Part shown: in pieces, positions 1-5,977 of the stretch
Layout of the letters: every line of letters starts with the position of its first letter
Numbering within the stretch: the first letter of the stretch is position 1
Assembly: GCA_019247245.1 (NCBI GenBank)
Contig: JAFAPF010000217.1
Location: forward strand, 1-9,819
Length of the DNA: 9,819 bases
Reading direction: 5' to 3'
Source: Rubrobacter sp.
GTDB lineage: Bacteria > Actinomycetota > Rubrobacteria > Rubrobacterales > Rubrobacteraceae
The notes under the pieces: model-generated
The model's database searches: none
Seen by the model: only the letters and a program-made list of their open reading frames with translations
What the model was told of the DNA's origin: nothing
Made by a program: the position numbers and the translations under genes

Positions 1-2
1 AG

Positions 3-146
3 CGGTTAGCAAGAGAGCGAGAGCAGTCGTATTTAGCACGAGAAGAGTTACTAGAGAAGCTAAGAGAGATTAGCGAAGGGATAGGAGGTGGTAGTAGAGG
101 TTTTGGCAGGAGACGGGGTGATCAAAGCCCTCCGGAAGGGATGTAA
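3..146 (+). CDS. C-terminal fragment of an unidentified protein, cut by the left window edge
   Basis: An open frame enters from the left edge and runs 47 codons to a TAA at 144-146. No start codon is needed because the gene would begin outside the window. The first 28 or so residues are rich in Arg, Glu and Leu with a heptad-like spacing (a stretch like EELLEKLREISE), which suggests a charged helix or coiled coil. A Gly/Arg-rich tail follows (GIGGGSRGFGRRRGD) and the frame ends in Pro-Pro-Glu-Gly-Met. I do not recognise the family. A transposase or phage-like protein tail is possible but unsupported. It would converge on the minus-strand operon. Codon use (tta, aga, cta, ata) is less GC-rich than in the central genes. 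A 47-codon open stretch could still be chance. Confidence 0.4.
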   Translation, partial: RLAREREQSYLAREELLEKLREISEGIGGGSRGFGRRRGDQSPPEGM

Positions 147-481
147 TAGCCTTGCCTCTATCTTAGAATCCATCCGGAAAGCCTCGTAGCCAAGCTACTT
201 TCCTCATCGTCGCTCGTGACATCGCCACGTAGATTTGCTCGAAAGCCTGCTTGCCTATAGGATCATCGTTGTCTCCTGACAGCGTGTTGCACTGATATTG
301 AGCCAGTAAGTAGTTTGCTCTCTTCGAAATGCAGTGTTTGATGGGACCTGCCATCTTCCTGTCGCCTAGATCTACTAAGACTAGGCATCTATACGCCTAC
401 CCCATGCTCTATAGGTCAACTTCACTGCAAAGTACTGTGAACGGTTCATACTTATCGCTGGTAATAGTCTGGAAGCCTTCT
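147..481. other. Gene-poor convergent intergenic region
   Basis: This 335-bp stretch separates the presumed plus-strand gene end from the stop of the minus-strand phosphatase. It is more AT-rich than the central genes. A 63-codon minus frame (354-163) starts with ATG and contains a YVAMSRAT stretch, loosely like the C-terminal motif of PIF1/UvrD-type helicases. No helicase context surrounds it and its ribosome binding site is poor, so it is at most a degraded remnant. One imperfect hairpin lies at 364-386 and is listed separately. I see no RNA gene, repeat array or mobile-element end here. Confidence 0.5.
364..386 (-). terminator. Possible hairpin downstream of the operon
   Basis: GCCTAG at 364-369 is complementary to CTAGGC at 381-386. 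An inner TCT/AGA pairing (371-373 with 378-380) leaves one bulged A and an ACTA loop. It lies about 95 bp beyond the phosphatase stop codon and could end the minus-strand transcript. No U-tract follows on either strand, so it is not a canonical intrinsic terminator and may be incidental. Confidence 0.25.
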
Positions 482-1405
482 TTAGTGACAGCGGCCAGAG
501 CCAGAGTCCGTGAACGTCTTGCCTTCCACAGGAACGAACTGCCAATCATATCTGGCTGGATACAAGGTGAGCTTCAGAACCCCGAAAGTGTCAGCGTTAC
601 GCACCTCGCTGTTAGGCTTGATTTCTTCAAACGGGCGAAGATTAGCCCCGCCGGTACCCACCACGAACTCTCGGATGCCTCGTTCCGAATCCGCCGTACC
701 GTTCGGGTCTTGAGGTGCGAACCGTTCGTAATCGTGATCATGGCCGTTCACAACTATATCCACGTTCGCTGCGTAAAGAGCCTCCCAGGTAGGCTCCATC
801 CTGGCGTCGTTACCGTGGGTACCCGAGCTAAAGAACGGATGGTGCCAGTAGGCCAAGGTGCAGGTTTTGGAGTTAGCAGCTAAATCTTCCTTGAGCCACT
901 CCAACATAGGCGAGTCATCTCCGCAGCCACCCACGTTCTCGCACATACTGTTGAGGACCACTATGTGCCACTCGCCCAGGTTGTAGCTGTAATAGCCCTT
1001 GCTCGAGTCACCTGCGGCTGCTCCAAAGTAGTTGAAGTAGCCGGAAGCATTCGCTGTGTAGTACTCGTGGTTGCCTGGGGCCGGATACGTTCTCGCCTTA
1101 TGACGACCCCAGGTAGGTTCGTAACACCCTTTAAACTCGGTATCCGTTCCAGATTCATATGCCTCGTCCCCCGCAGCAAAGACTGTACCAGTTATTCTGT
1201 CGAGTAGCCTGGCCGTAGCCTCACCATTAGTGCTACCGGCACCTTCGGCATGGACGCAGTCGGCTATGTCTCCCGCACCGACTAGCGTCTCTGCGTTGGA
1301 CGGCGGCGGAGCAGATAGTAAGCCGTTAGTGACGACAAAGAACACTACCACGGCGACAAGCAATAGCACCAACACGACGGCGACTAAGGCCCTCGGAGCG
1401 CCCAT
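482..1405 (-). CDS. Membrane-anchored metallophosphoesterase, purple acid phosphatase-like
   Basis: A 307-residue protein with a short cytoplasmic start, one hydrophobic segment (about residues 6-26) and an extracellular catalytic domain. The calcineurin/purple-acid-phosphatase metal motifs occur in order: GDIAD (45-49), GDxxY (79-83), GNHE (111-114), HHP (188-190) and GHDHDYER (221-228). The tyrosine after the second motif and the final HxHxYER pattern point to the PAP-like branch, whose members hydrolyse phosphate monoesters using a two-metal centre. The common Asn after the second GD is Glu here (GDEAY), while the metal-binding Asp and Tyr are kept. Several extracellular cysteines (50, 94, 155, 161, 182, 306) may form disulfides. 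The ATG at 1405 is preceded by a full AGGAGG (1417-1422) with 11-nt spacing. It is the last gene of the run, 58 bp after the kinase fusion. Its substrate is unknown; by context it may be a phosphorylated glycan, a lipid carrier phosphate or a nucleotide. Confidence 0.88.
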   Translation of the reverse strand: MGAPRALVAVVLVLLLVAVVVFFVVTNGLLSAPPPSNAETLVGAGDIADCVHAEGAGSTNGEATARLLDRITGTVFAAGDEAYESGTDTEFKGCYEPTWGRHKARTYPAPGNHEYYTANASGYFNYFGAAAGDSSKGYYSYNLGEWHIVVLNSMCENVGGCGDDSPMLEWLKEDLAANSKTCTLAYWHHPFFSSGTHGNDARMEPTWEALYAANVDIVVNGHDHDYERFAPQDPNGTADSERGIREFVVGTGGANLRPFEEIKPNSEVRNADTFGVLKLTLYPARYDWQFVPVEGKTFTDSGSGRCH

Positions 1406-1416
1406 CTCTCGAGAAA

Positions 1417-1422
1417 CCTCCT
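1417..1422 (-). promoter_or_regulatory. Ribosome binding site of the phosphatase gene
   Basis: CCTCCT on the plus strand reads AGGAGG on the minus strand, 11 nt before the ATG at 1405. It is a complete anti-16S match and fixes the start of the phosphatase. Confidence 0.75.
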
Positions 1423-1463
1423 AAGCTAGCGATTTCAGTCGCGGCTGGCCGTATCTGCTCAGA

Positions 1464-2777
1464 CTAGCGGCGGCCTGCACCATCAATGTTCTGTAGCTCT
1501 GAAAGCCATCGCGTCACTACTGCGGCGAGCTCGTTTGCCGGGCGGCACCCATTCAATAGATGTAGATCTTTGATCTCACCGAGACGTGCTTCGTAACTCT
1601 CGAGCTGACGGCGGATGATAGCATACACTCCGAATATATCCTCTGGCTTCCGAGCCGTAGCCACCTCCGCCGGTACGCTCAGATAGACAGACAGCAGAGG
1701 CTTCGGGAGACCCAGCCGAACCACGGCGTAATGTAGACGAAGGTCCACGCCTTCGTAAACGAAGTCGAGCGTTACCAGCGTGTCGAGAAGATGACGGTCG
1801 TATAGGACGATCCCACGGCTCATCAGATGTTGGCGGTGGACGTCCACCAAGAACGAGAGGGTCACCAGCATCGCCCATATCCAGCCGAGAATGCCGCGGC
1901 GCGAGGCCAACCCACCTGCAGGCGTACCTTTGGCGACCAGCTCAAACCCTGGTGACGGATCCTGGCCAACAAGCCTCTTGGCGGCTTGAGCCAGGCCATT
2001 CACCCATCCGAGCCTCATGCCGGGCCGGGCCCAGACGTAGCCGACCGGAACACCCGCTCGGTCCAGGTTTCGTGTCACCAACCGACTCAGCGTGGACTTA
2101 CCCGAACCATCGACCCCGCTCACGGCCACGACCAGGCGTGGCCGCAGTGCGGACCTTAAGATCGCCAAGCCCTCGCGAAACCGGCGCCGCACCGGGGAGC
2201 TCAAGGAGCCCGGTGCCTCCCCTATGTCCGGACCATCCCTCCATGGTGCGAGAGCTTGGCCGCCGAGCCCGGCCTCTATCCGAGCCGCAACGTGGATCAC
2301 CGGATCATCGACCGGCAACGTATAACCGCTGCGAAGCAACGCTCGAGCCTCTAGAACCTCTCGAACCCGCACCTCGCCCCGTCGTCGGCATCGATTGAGC
2401 AGCGTGGTAACCGGGTCGGGCGGCGACCCGAGATGAAGATCGACGCTTGCCAGGACCGTTCCATCTTCCGTCACGGCCCACTCTCCCCTACTTAGGGTTC
2501 CGAGGTAATGCAAGAGAGGGTCCAGAGGGACCCATCCTAGGGCTTCCAGCCGCGCCGGCTTCGGCCAATCTTGCAAGTGTAGGTCGATATCCCGCGACCA
2601 TCCCGGGCCTAACGGAGAGGTACGAACGCCGTCTGGGAGCAGAAGGTCCGCGAGCGCCTCTGAAGCGAGGGCGGCGGCGCGTTCGCGCGCGGCTGCCTGC
2701 TCAGGATCGGGTATCCCGTTCGCAGCTCGAAGCGAGCGGGGTACGCGCCCGAGAAGCTCGTCGTCCTCGGTACTCAT
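1464..2777 (-). CDS. Nucleotidyltransferase-like domain fused to a thymidylate-kinase-like P-loop kinase
   Basis: The frame can start at TTG 2780, but the next codon is ATG (2777). A GGAG at 2786-2789 sits 8 nt from the ATG and only 5 nt from the TTG, so I prefer the ATG (437 residues). Residue numbers below count from the TTG. The N-terminal part (about 40-200) resembles the uncharacterised nucleotidyltransferase family NTP_transf_5: an RDIDLHL motif (63-69) with the paired acidic residues of an NTase, then LEALGW (78-83), a VDLHL motif (113-117) and a DDPVIHVAARIEAG helix (158-171). The C-terminal half is a P-loop kinase with Walker A SGVDGSGKST (221-230), a YDRH motif (327-330) like the DRY/DRH of thymidylate kinases, and an arginine/lysine LID-like stretch (ATARKPED, 374-381). 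True Tmk is about 210 residues and has no such N-terminal domain, so the substrate is probably not dTMP. Its position between the ATP-grasp and phosphatase genes suggests phosphorylation of a sugar, alcohol or other building block. Confidence 0.8.
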   Translation of the reverse strand: MSTEDDELLGRVPRSLRAANGIPDPEQAAARERAAALASEALADLLLPDGVRTSPLGPGWSRDIDLHLQDWPKPARLEALGWVPLDPLLHYLGTLSRGEWAVTEDGTVLASVDLHLGSPPDPVTTLLNRCRRRGEVRVREVLEARALLRSGYTLPVDDPVIHVAARIEAGLGGQALAPWRDGPDIGEAPGSLSSPVRRRFREGLAILRSALRPRLVVAVSGVDGSGKSTLSRLVTRNLDRAGVPVGYVWARPGMRLGWVNGLAQAAKRLVGQDPSPGFELVAKGTPAGGLASRRGILGWIWAMLVTLSFLVDVHRQHLMSRGIVLYDRHLLDTLVTLDFVYEGVDLRLHYAVVRLGLPKPLLSVYLSVPAEVATARKPEDIFGVYAIIRRQLESYEARLGEIKDLHLLNGCRPANELAAVVTRWLSELQNIDGAGRR

Positions 2778-2853
2778 CAAAACGTCTCCACCAACGTGCT
2801 AGCCCGGGCGACGGTGGCTGACACCCGCGTTCTAAGGTCAGTTGAGTATGCGT

Positions 2854-4086
2854 TCATCGGGATGGCACGCCGCCTACTGAGTAACGTTTGAGCCGCTCGA
2901 CCAGCCTCCCCGGGATCGCAAGCAGCGGCATCGGGTCGCGCAGCGAGAAGATTGCATGAGTAGTGTCCCGCTGCGGTACAAACCCCCGAAGTGCTTGCCG
3001 GCGTTCGCCGCCTTTGACCAGCATTCGCGCTAGCGCACGCACGTCCTTGCTCTCGTGACGAAACCGCACGCCGACGCGGTAGCCACGCACCTCCGGCCGC
3101 CGGCCGAGAAGCAGATCTACCCAGATAACTGGCAAGTTCAGCCCGGCAGCGACCGCGAGCGCCAGCGAACCGTAGATGCGCGGGTTGAGATCGATCAGGT
3201 AATGTTTGCCATCCGAATCGCGGATGAACTGCGCCTGGAAGAGGCCGCTCCAGCCGATCGATTGCAGCAGGCGACTAAGGCCCTGTTCTAGCTCCAGGTT
3301 CGGCGGCACCGTCTCGGCATAGGAGCTCACTCCCGCGGGCTCCGGCCAGATTCGCACCGAAACCTGGTGCAGAGCGCAGACAAGCGCGCCCTCCCAGCTA
3401 ACCCCTGAGACGCTGGTGAGTCGCCCGGGCGTGTATCGTTGAACGAGGCCCTCCCCGTCCGGGAGGGCCTTAATCGCCTCTCGAGCTGCCTGCTCCGAAG
3501 AGACGTAGCGTGCGGAGAGGGCCGATATCGTACCATCCGGGTTACGAATCCGGCTGCGCAGCGGTTTCACGATCGCGGGAAACCCGAAAGTGTCTAGCGT
3601 TTCGTCCTCACCATGGATAACCTTCGCGGTAGGCGGTATCCGCAGCCCCGCCGCCGCGGCGAGCTCAGGAAGCATACCCTTGTCGGTGGCCCGCTCGACG
3701 CTTTTGCTCGAAGGAACGCCGAGAGCGACCCCCGGAAAGTCGTCGTCGCGACCGGCTAAGATGGGGAGGTGGATCTCCGCGCTCGGTAACACGGCTGCGA
3801 CGGACAGCCGCGTGGCAGCGGCGGCAAGCTCACGCACGAATCCCTCACTGTCGAAGCTAGGGTCGGGAACCGATACGGTTCCGGCCGTTGCCCGTGAGCG
3901 GGCAGCGTAGGTTCCCAGCTGGTCGACTGCGAGCCAGGGCGCGTAGCCGATGGCGCGCAGGGCGCGCACCGCGGCGAGGATACTGTAGTAGTCGTCCGCT
4001 GCGAGTAGGACCGGGGTGAGCTTGGGGGGCAGGGTCACACCCCGTTGCTTCTTGTAGCCCAGCCGGTGCGGCTGCTTATCTTCCAT
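2854..4086 (-). CDS. ATP-grasp family ligase
   Basis: A 410-residue soluble protein with the three-part ATP-grasp plan. An N-terminal Rossmann-like domain (about 24-130) begins PVLLAADDYYSILAAVRALR. A central lid follows, with DKGMLPELAAAAGLRIPPT (135-153), the nucleotide-binding lysine in FPAIVKPL (169-176) and GLVQRYTPG (213-221). The C-terminal ATP/metal-binding part has GLFQAQFI (281-288) and LIDLNPRIYGS (297-307), whose Asp299 and Asn301 are the expected magnesium ligands. Family members activate a carboxylate as an acyl phosphate and join it to an amine or other nucleophile; carbamoyl-phosphate-synthase-like, PylC-like and D-amino-acid ligases share this layout. The substrate cannot be read from the sequence. 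The ATG at 4086 has no good ribosome binding site; an AGGAAGG lies much further upstream without a usable in-frame start. The gene follows the GNAT gene by 75 bp and precedes the kinase fusion by 76 bp. I infer a role in adding an amide or amino acid group to a surface polymer. Confidence 0.82.
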   Translation of the reverse strand: MEDKQPHRLGYKKQRGVTLPPKLTPVLLAADDYYSILAAVRALRAIGYAPWLAVDQLGTYAARSRATAGTVSVPDPSFDSEGFVRELAAAATRLSVAAVLPSAEIHLPILAGRDDDFPGVALGVPSSKSVERATDKGMLPELAAAAGLRIPPTAKVIHGEDETLDTFGFPAIVKPLRSRIRNPDGTISALSARYVSSEQAAREAIKALPDGEGLVQRYTPGRLTSVSGVSWEGALVCALHQVSVRIWPEPAGVSSYAETVPPNLELEQGLSRLLQSIGWSGLFQAQFIRDSDGKHYLIDLNPRIYGSLALAVAAGLNLPVIWVDLLLGRRPEVRGYRVGVRFRHESKDVRALARMLVKGGERRQALRGFVPQRDTTHAIFSLRDPMPLLAIPGRLVERLKRYSVGGVPSR

Positions 4087-4161
4087 GGTGATGTACTCTG
4101 ACGTAGCTCGCTCAAAAAACCTTCCTGCTCGCAGAGACGCGCTTGGTTCAGCGGGAGCCGC

Positions 4162-5325
4162 TCACCACACCTTCGTTACCCGGGCAGCTCCGTACTTCAC
4201 GATACGATATATGTCCGAAGCATTCCTAATCCAGAGCGGAGCATCTTCCGAGTAGTACAAATACCTCTTAATCCTGGAGCGCAGGGCGTGGTACCCCGCG
4301 TAAGGGCCATAGGAGATCGAGCTTCGGCCGAGGATCATTCGGCAAGTAGGGATTGTCTCAGAGCTCCATCGCTGCTTGTATGGTTCCTTTCCCGCTCCTA
4401 AGTCGAGGAGCTTGCTATTCCTGCCCCGTGCGATGCTTACCCCATCCCAGATAAGAAGGGTGCTGAACTGATATCGCTGAAGAGCTTGCTGGCCGGCGCC
4501 GAGCATATAAACCCCAATGTAGTTTCGCCCAAAGATCAAAAAATGCGAAACGATCGCCTCTCCGCCTCGCCGGAGTTCGGATATCGCTCCCAACCCGCGG
4601 GCTGTCATCCGACTGATGGCGGTTTGCAAATGCGCCTCGAACCTTCGGGTCCAGTGCTCCGGACCAGTCTCTCTCCACCGCTCTCTCCATTGCTCCCGGC
4701 TCAAGGCCACTAGACGGCGTGCTGCCTGCTCTGCTTCATCCGTGCCCACTAGCTCGCTACGAACGCTATCCGCCTCGGCCCGACGTAGGGTTCGTCGGGC
4801 CGTACTGCGGAGGTTCCTGCTCAAGGAGCCAAGCAGCTCGTCCCAGGGTCTGGCGTCTATCACCGGAGAGTTATCCTGCCAGAGGCGAGTTCGAGGCCCA
4901 GCCCAGCCCTCAAAAATGCCCCAGGCGGCAGCCTCCGGGCGCAGCGGCTGGAGGTCGACCACGTGCCAATCGTCCATCTGCTCAAGCGCTTGCCTCCCCA
5001 CCTCCGAAACCCAGGCCTCCCATCCCTGTCTCGCCAGCAAGTCTTGATAATTTGTCGGACCGGTGCCGATAAACAGCAGCCGTCCGAAGCCTCCCTTGCG
5101 CTCCAGCATGAGCGGCATCAGCCCTACCAGGAGGCCCGTCTTCTGGTCTCGCATCGTCACCAGCCGCAGCTCATAGCCCTCCCCGTAAAACTCCCACCAA
5201 GAGTAGAGCCAAGCCCACGACTGGAACGGGGTGACGAGCGGGGCGTTACCGTACAGATCTTCCCATTCCTCCTCTAAGGCTGCGAAGGCTAGGGTGTCTT
5301 CGATCACCGAAACATCAGGTAGCAT
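4162..5325 (-). CDS. GNAT-family transferase of the CelD/BcsL/FemAB-like type
   Basis: From the ATG at 5325 this is a 387-residue cytoplasmic protein. The N-terminus fits the Acetyltransf_6 (CelD/BcsL) pattern: WEDLY (21-25), then TPFQSWAWLYSWWEFYG (32-48), then GLMPLM (68-73). A basic helix LRSTARRTLRRAE (172-184) precedes the second GNAT half, which includes GEAIVSHFLIFGRNYIGVYMLG (255-276) and the signature LLDLGAGKEPYKQRWS (306-321). Such proteins are common in exopolysaccharide loci and are related to FemAB aminoacyl transferases; they may acylate or aminoacylate glycan precursors. The frame stays open to 5454, which would overlap the end of the LPXTG gene, but residues upstream of the chosen ATG do not look family-like. 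An AAAGGAG lies about 26 nt before the ATG, too far for normal use. A GTG at 5373 lacks a ribosome binding site, so the exact start is uncertain. Confidence 0.8.
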   Translation of the reverse strand: MLPDVSVIEDTLAFAALEEEWEDLYGNAPLVTPFQSWAWLYSWWEFYGEGYELRLVTMRDQKTGLLVGLMPLMLERKGGFGRLLFIGTGPTNYQDLLARQGWEAWVSEVGRQALEQMDDWHVVDLQPLRPEAAAWGIFEGWAGPRTRLWQDNSPVIDARPWDELLGSLSRNLRSTARRTLRRAEADSVRSELVGTDEAEQAARRLVALSREQWRERWRETGPEHWTRRFEAHLQTAISRMTARGLGAISELRRGGEAIVSHFLIFGRNYIGVYMLGAGQQALQRYQFSTLLIWDGVSIARGRNSKLLDLGAGKEPYKQRWSSETIPTCRMILGRSSISYGPYAGYHALRSRIKRYLYYSEDAPLWIRNASDIYRIVKYGAARVTKVW

Positions 5326-5401
5326 GGCAGAACAAATGAGCGTAGGGTCTTCTCCTTTAATCCTATTATCCACGAGATGGGCTCGCGCGCTGGTTGGATC
5401 G

Positions 5402-5800
5402 TTAGCGCCACCAGGCTCGCCGGAGTGCGAGCAAACCGCCAGTGCCCAACGCAAAGGTGCCCAGAGCGATAAGAGGTAGCAGCGGCCCGCCGGTCGCGGG
5501 CAGAGCCTTTATGCTCAGCACGCTTCCGACTTCTGGGCTGCCCGAATACCCGGACGACGCTACGGGGCTCTCGGAGGGCGTCTCCGTCGCTACGGGGTTC
5601 TCGGAGGGCGTCTCCGTCGCTACGGGATTCTCGGAGGGCGTCTCCGTCGGCGAGCCATATTGACCCTCATCAGGAGTTTGGGCGAAAGGGCAGTCGCACT
5701 GGGCGTAGGCAGTCGCACTCCAGCCGAAAACAAATATCAACACGAGAGCTAGGAACACGACTTTACGAACGCTAACGAATGTAAGGATGGTTTTGCTCAC
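5402..5800 (-). CDS. Small secreted LPXTG-anchored repeat protein
   Basis: A 132-residue pre-protein starting at GTG 5800, with an AGGGGG about 8 nt upstream. It has a Sec signal peptide with basic residues (K3, R12, K13), a hydrophobic core (about 14-28) and probable cleavage after AYA (31-33). The mature part begins QCDCPFAQ. It then carries three copies of a ten-residue TETPSEN/SPVA unit (about 52-81) and a Ser/Gly linker. The end is a textbook sorting signal: LPATGG (100-105), a hydrophobic helix (about 107-125) and a basic tail (RRAWWR). A sortase would cut after Thr103 and attach the protein to the cell wall. Only about 70 residues remain after processing, with no enzymatic domain. The Thr/Ser/Pro-rich repeats look like a stalk or O-glycosylation region. 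No sortase gene is visible here. The Cys after the signal peptide is preceded by Gln, so it is not a good lipobox. Confidence 0.87.
   Translation of the reverse strand: MSKTILTFVSVRKVVFLALVLIFVFGWSATAYAQCDCPFAQTPDEGQYGSPTETPSENPVATETPSENPVATETPSESPVASSGYSGSPEVGSVLSIKALPATGGPLLPLIALGTFALGTGGLLALRRAWWR
5561..5650 (-). repeat. Three tandem 30-bp in-frame repeats
   Basis: Three consecutive 30-bp units occupy 5561-5590, 5591-5620 and 5621-5650. They differ only at a C/T (5569), a G/A (5627) and the final base. They encode the Thr/Pro/Ser-rich decapeptides of the LPXTG protein. The near-identity, including silent positions, indicates recent slippage or recombination expansion. There are no spacers, so this is not a CRISPR array. 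Confidence 0.92.
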
Positions 5801-5846
5801 CCTTACAACCCCCTTTCACCCGAAGCTCTCCCAGGTCAACGTACTT

Positions 5847-5902
5847 ACTATAAATACCACGCAATCTTAGCAGAATACGGGGGACTAGAGGCATTGGATC
5901 AA
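5847..5902 (-). promoter_or_regulatory. Possible promoter region for the LPXTG gene
   Basis: The gap between the Wzy stop and the GTG at 5800 is AT-rich. On the minus strand TTGATC (5902-5897) is followed after 19 bp by TATTCT (5877-5872). A better -10-like TATAGT (5852-5847) lies further down without a good -35. Either would give a 5' leader of roughly 40-65 nt. The matches are weak, so a separate promoter here is only a possibility. Confidence 0.25.
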
Positions 5903-5977
5903 CAGGATTGGAGGTAAAATATACTCTAAACACCCAAAAGGACTATCTGGTGTTGGGTTGGAACATATACTAAAGTG

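Noticed and set aside
163..354. Minus-strand frame of 63 codons with a YVAMSRAT stretch resembling PIF1/UvrD helicase C-termini
   Set aside because: Short, with poor ribosome binding (an AGGA only 2 nt before the ATG), no other helicase motif nearby, and the resemblance is a few residues only. Kept only as a possible remnant.
329..883. Plus-strand open frame of 184 codons
   Set aside because: Mostly opposite the phosphatase gene, which carries all its family motifs. The plus-strand product has no recognisable domain.
1952..2398. Plus-strand open frame of 148 codons
   Set aside because: Lies antisense to the NTase-kinase fusion; its Pro/Arg/Ser-rich product is typical of a shadow frame in GC-rich DNA.
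1464..2777. Housekeeping thymidylate kinase (tmk)
   Set aside because: The protein is about twice the Tmk length, has an extra NTase-like N-terminal domain and lies in a surface-glycan operon, so the gene symbol was not assigned.
4150..4162. AGCGG-GAG-CCGCT hairpin at the GNAT stop codon
   Set aside because: Five base pairs reaching into the stop codon with no U-tract; likely chance in GC-rich sequence.
4616..5072. Overlapping plus-strand frames opposite the GNAT gene
   Set aside because: Low-complexity Ser/Arg/Pro products with no domain; the minus-strand GNAT signature is clear.
5561..5650. 30-bp repeats as a possible CRISPR array
   Set aside because: Units are directly abutting with no spacers, keep the reading frame and lie inside a coding gene.
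5690..5720. Lipoprotein signal in the LPXTG protein (Cys right after the signal peptide)
   Set aside because: The residue before the Cys is Gln, which does not fit a lipobox, and the C-terminal LPATGG signal explains anchoring.
5929..5954. AACACC/GGTGTT inverted repeat downstream of the Wzy-type gene as a terminator
   Set aside because: Only 6 bp with a 14-nt loop and no proper U-tract; too weak to call.
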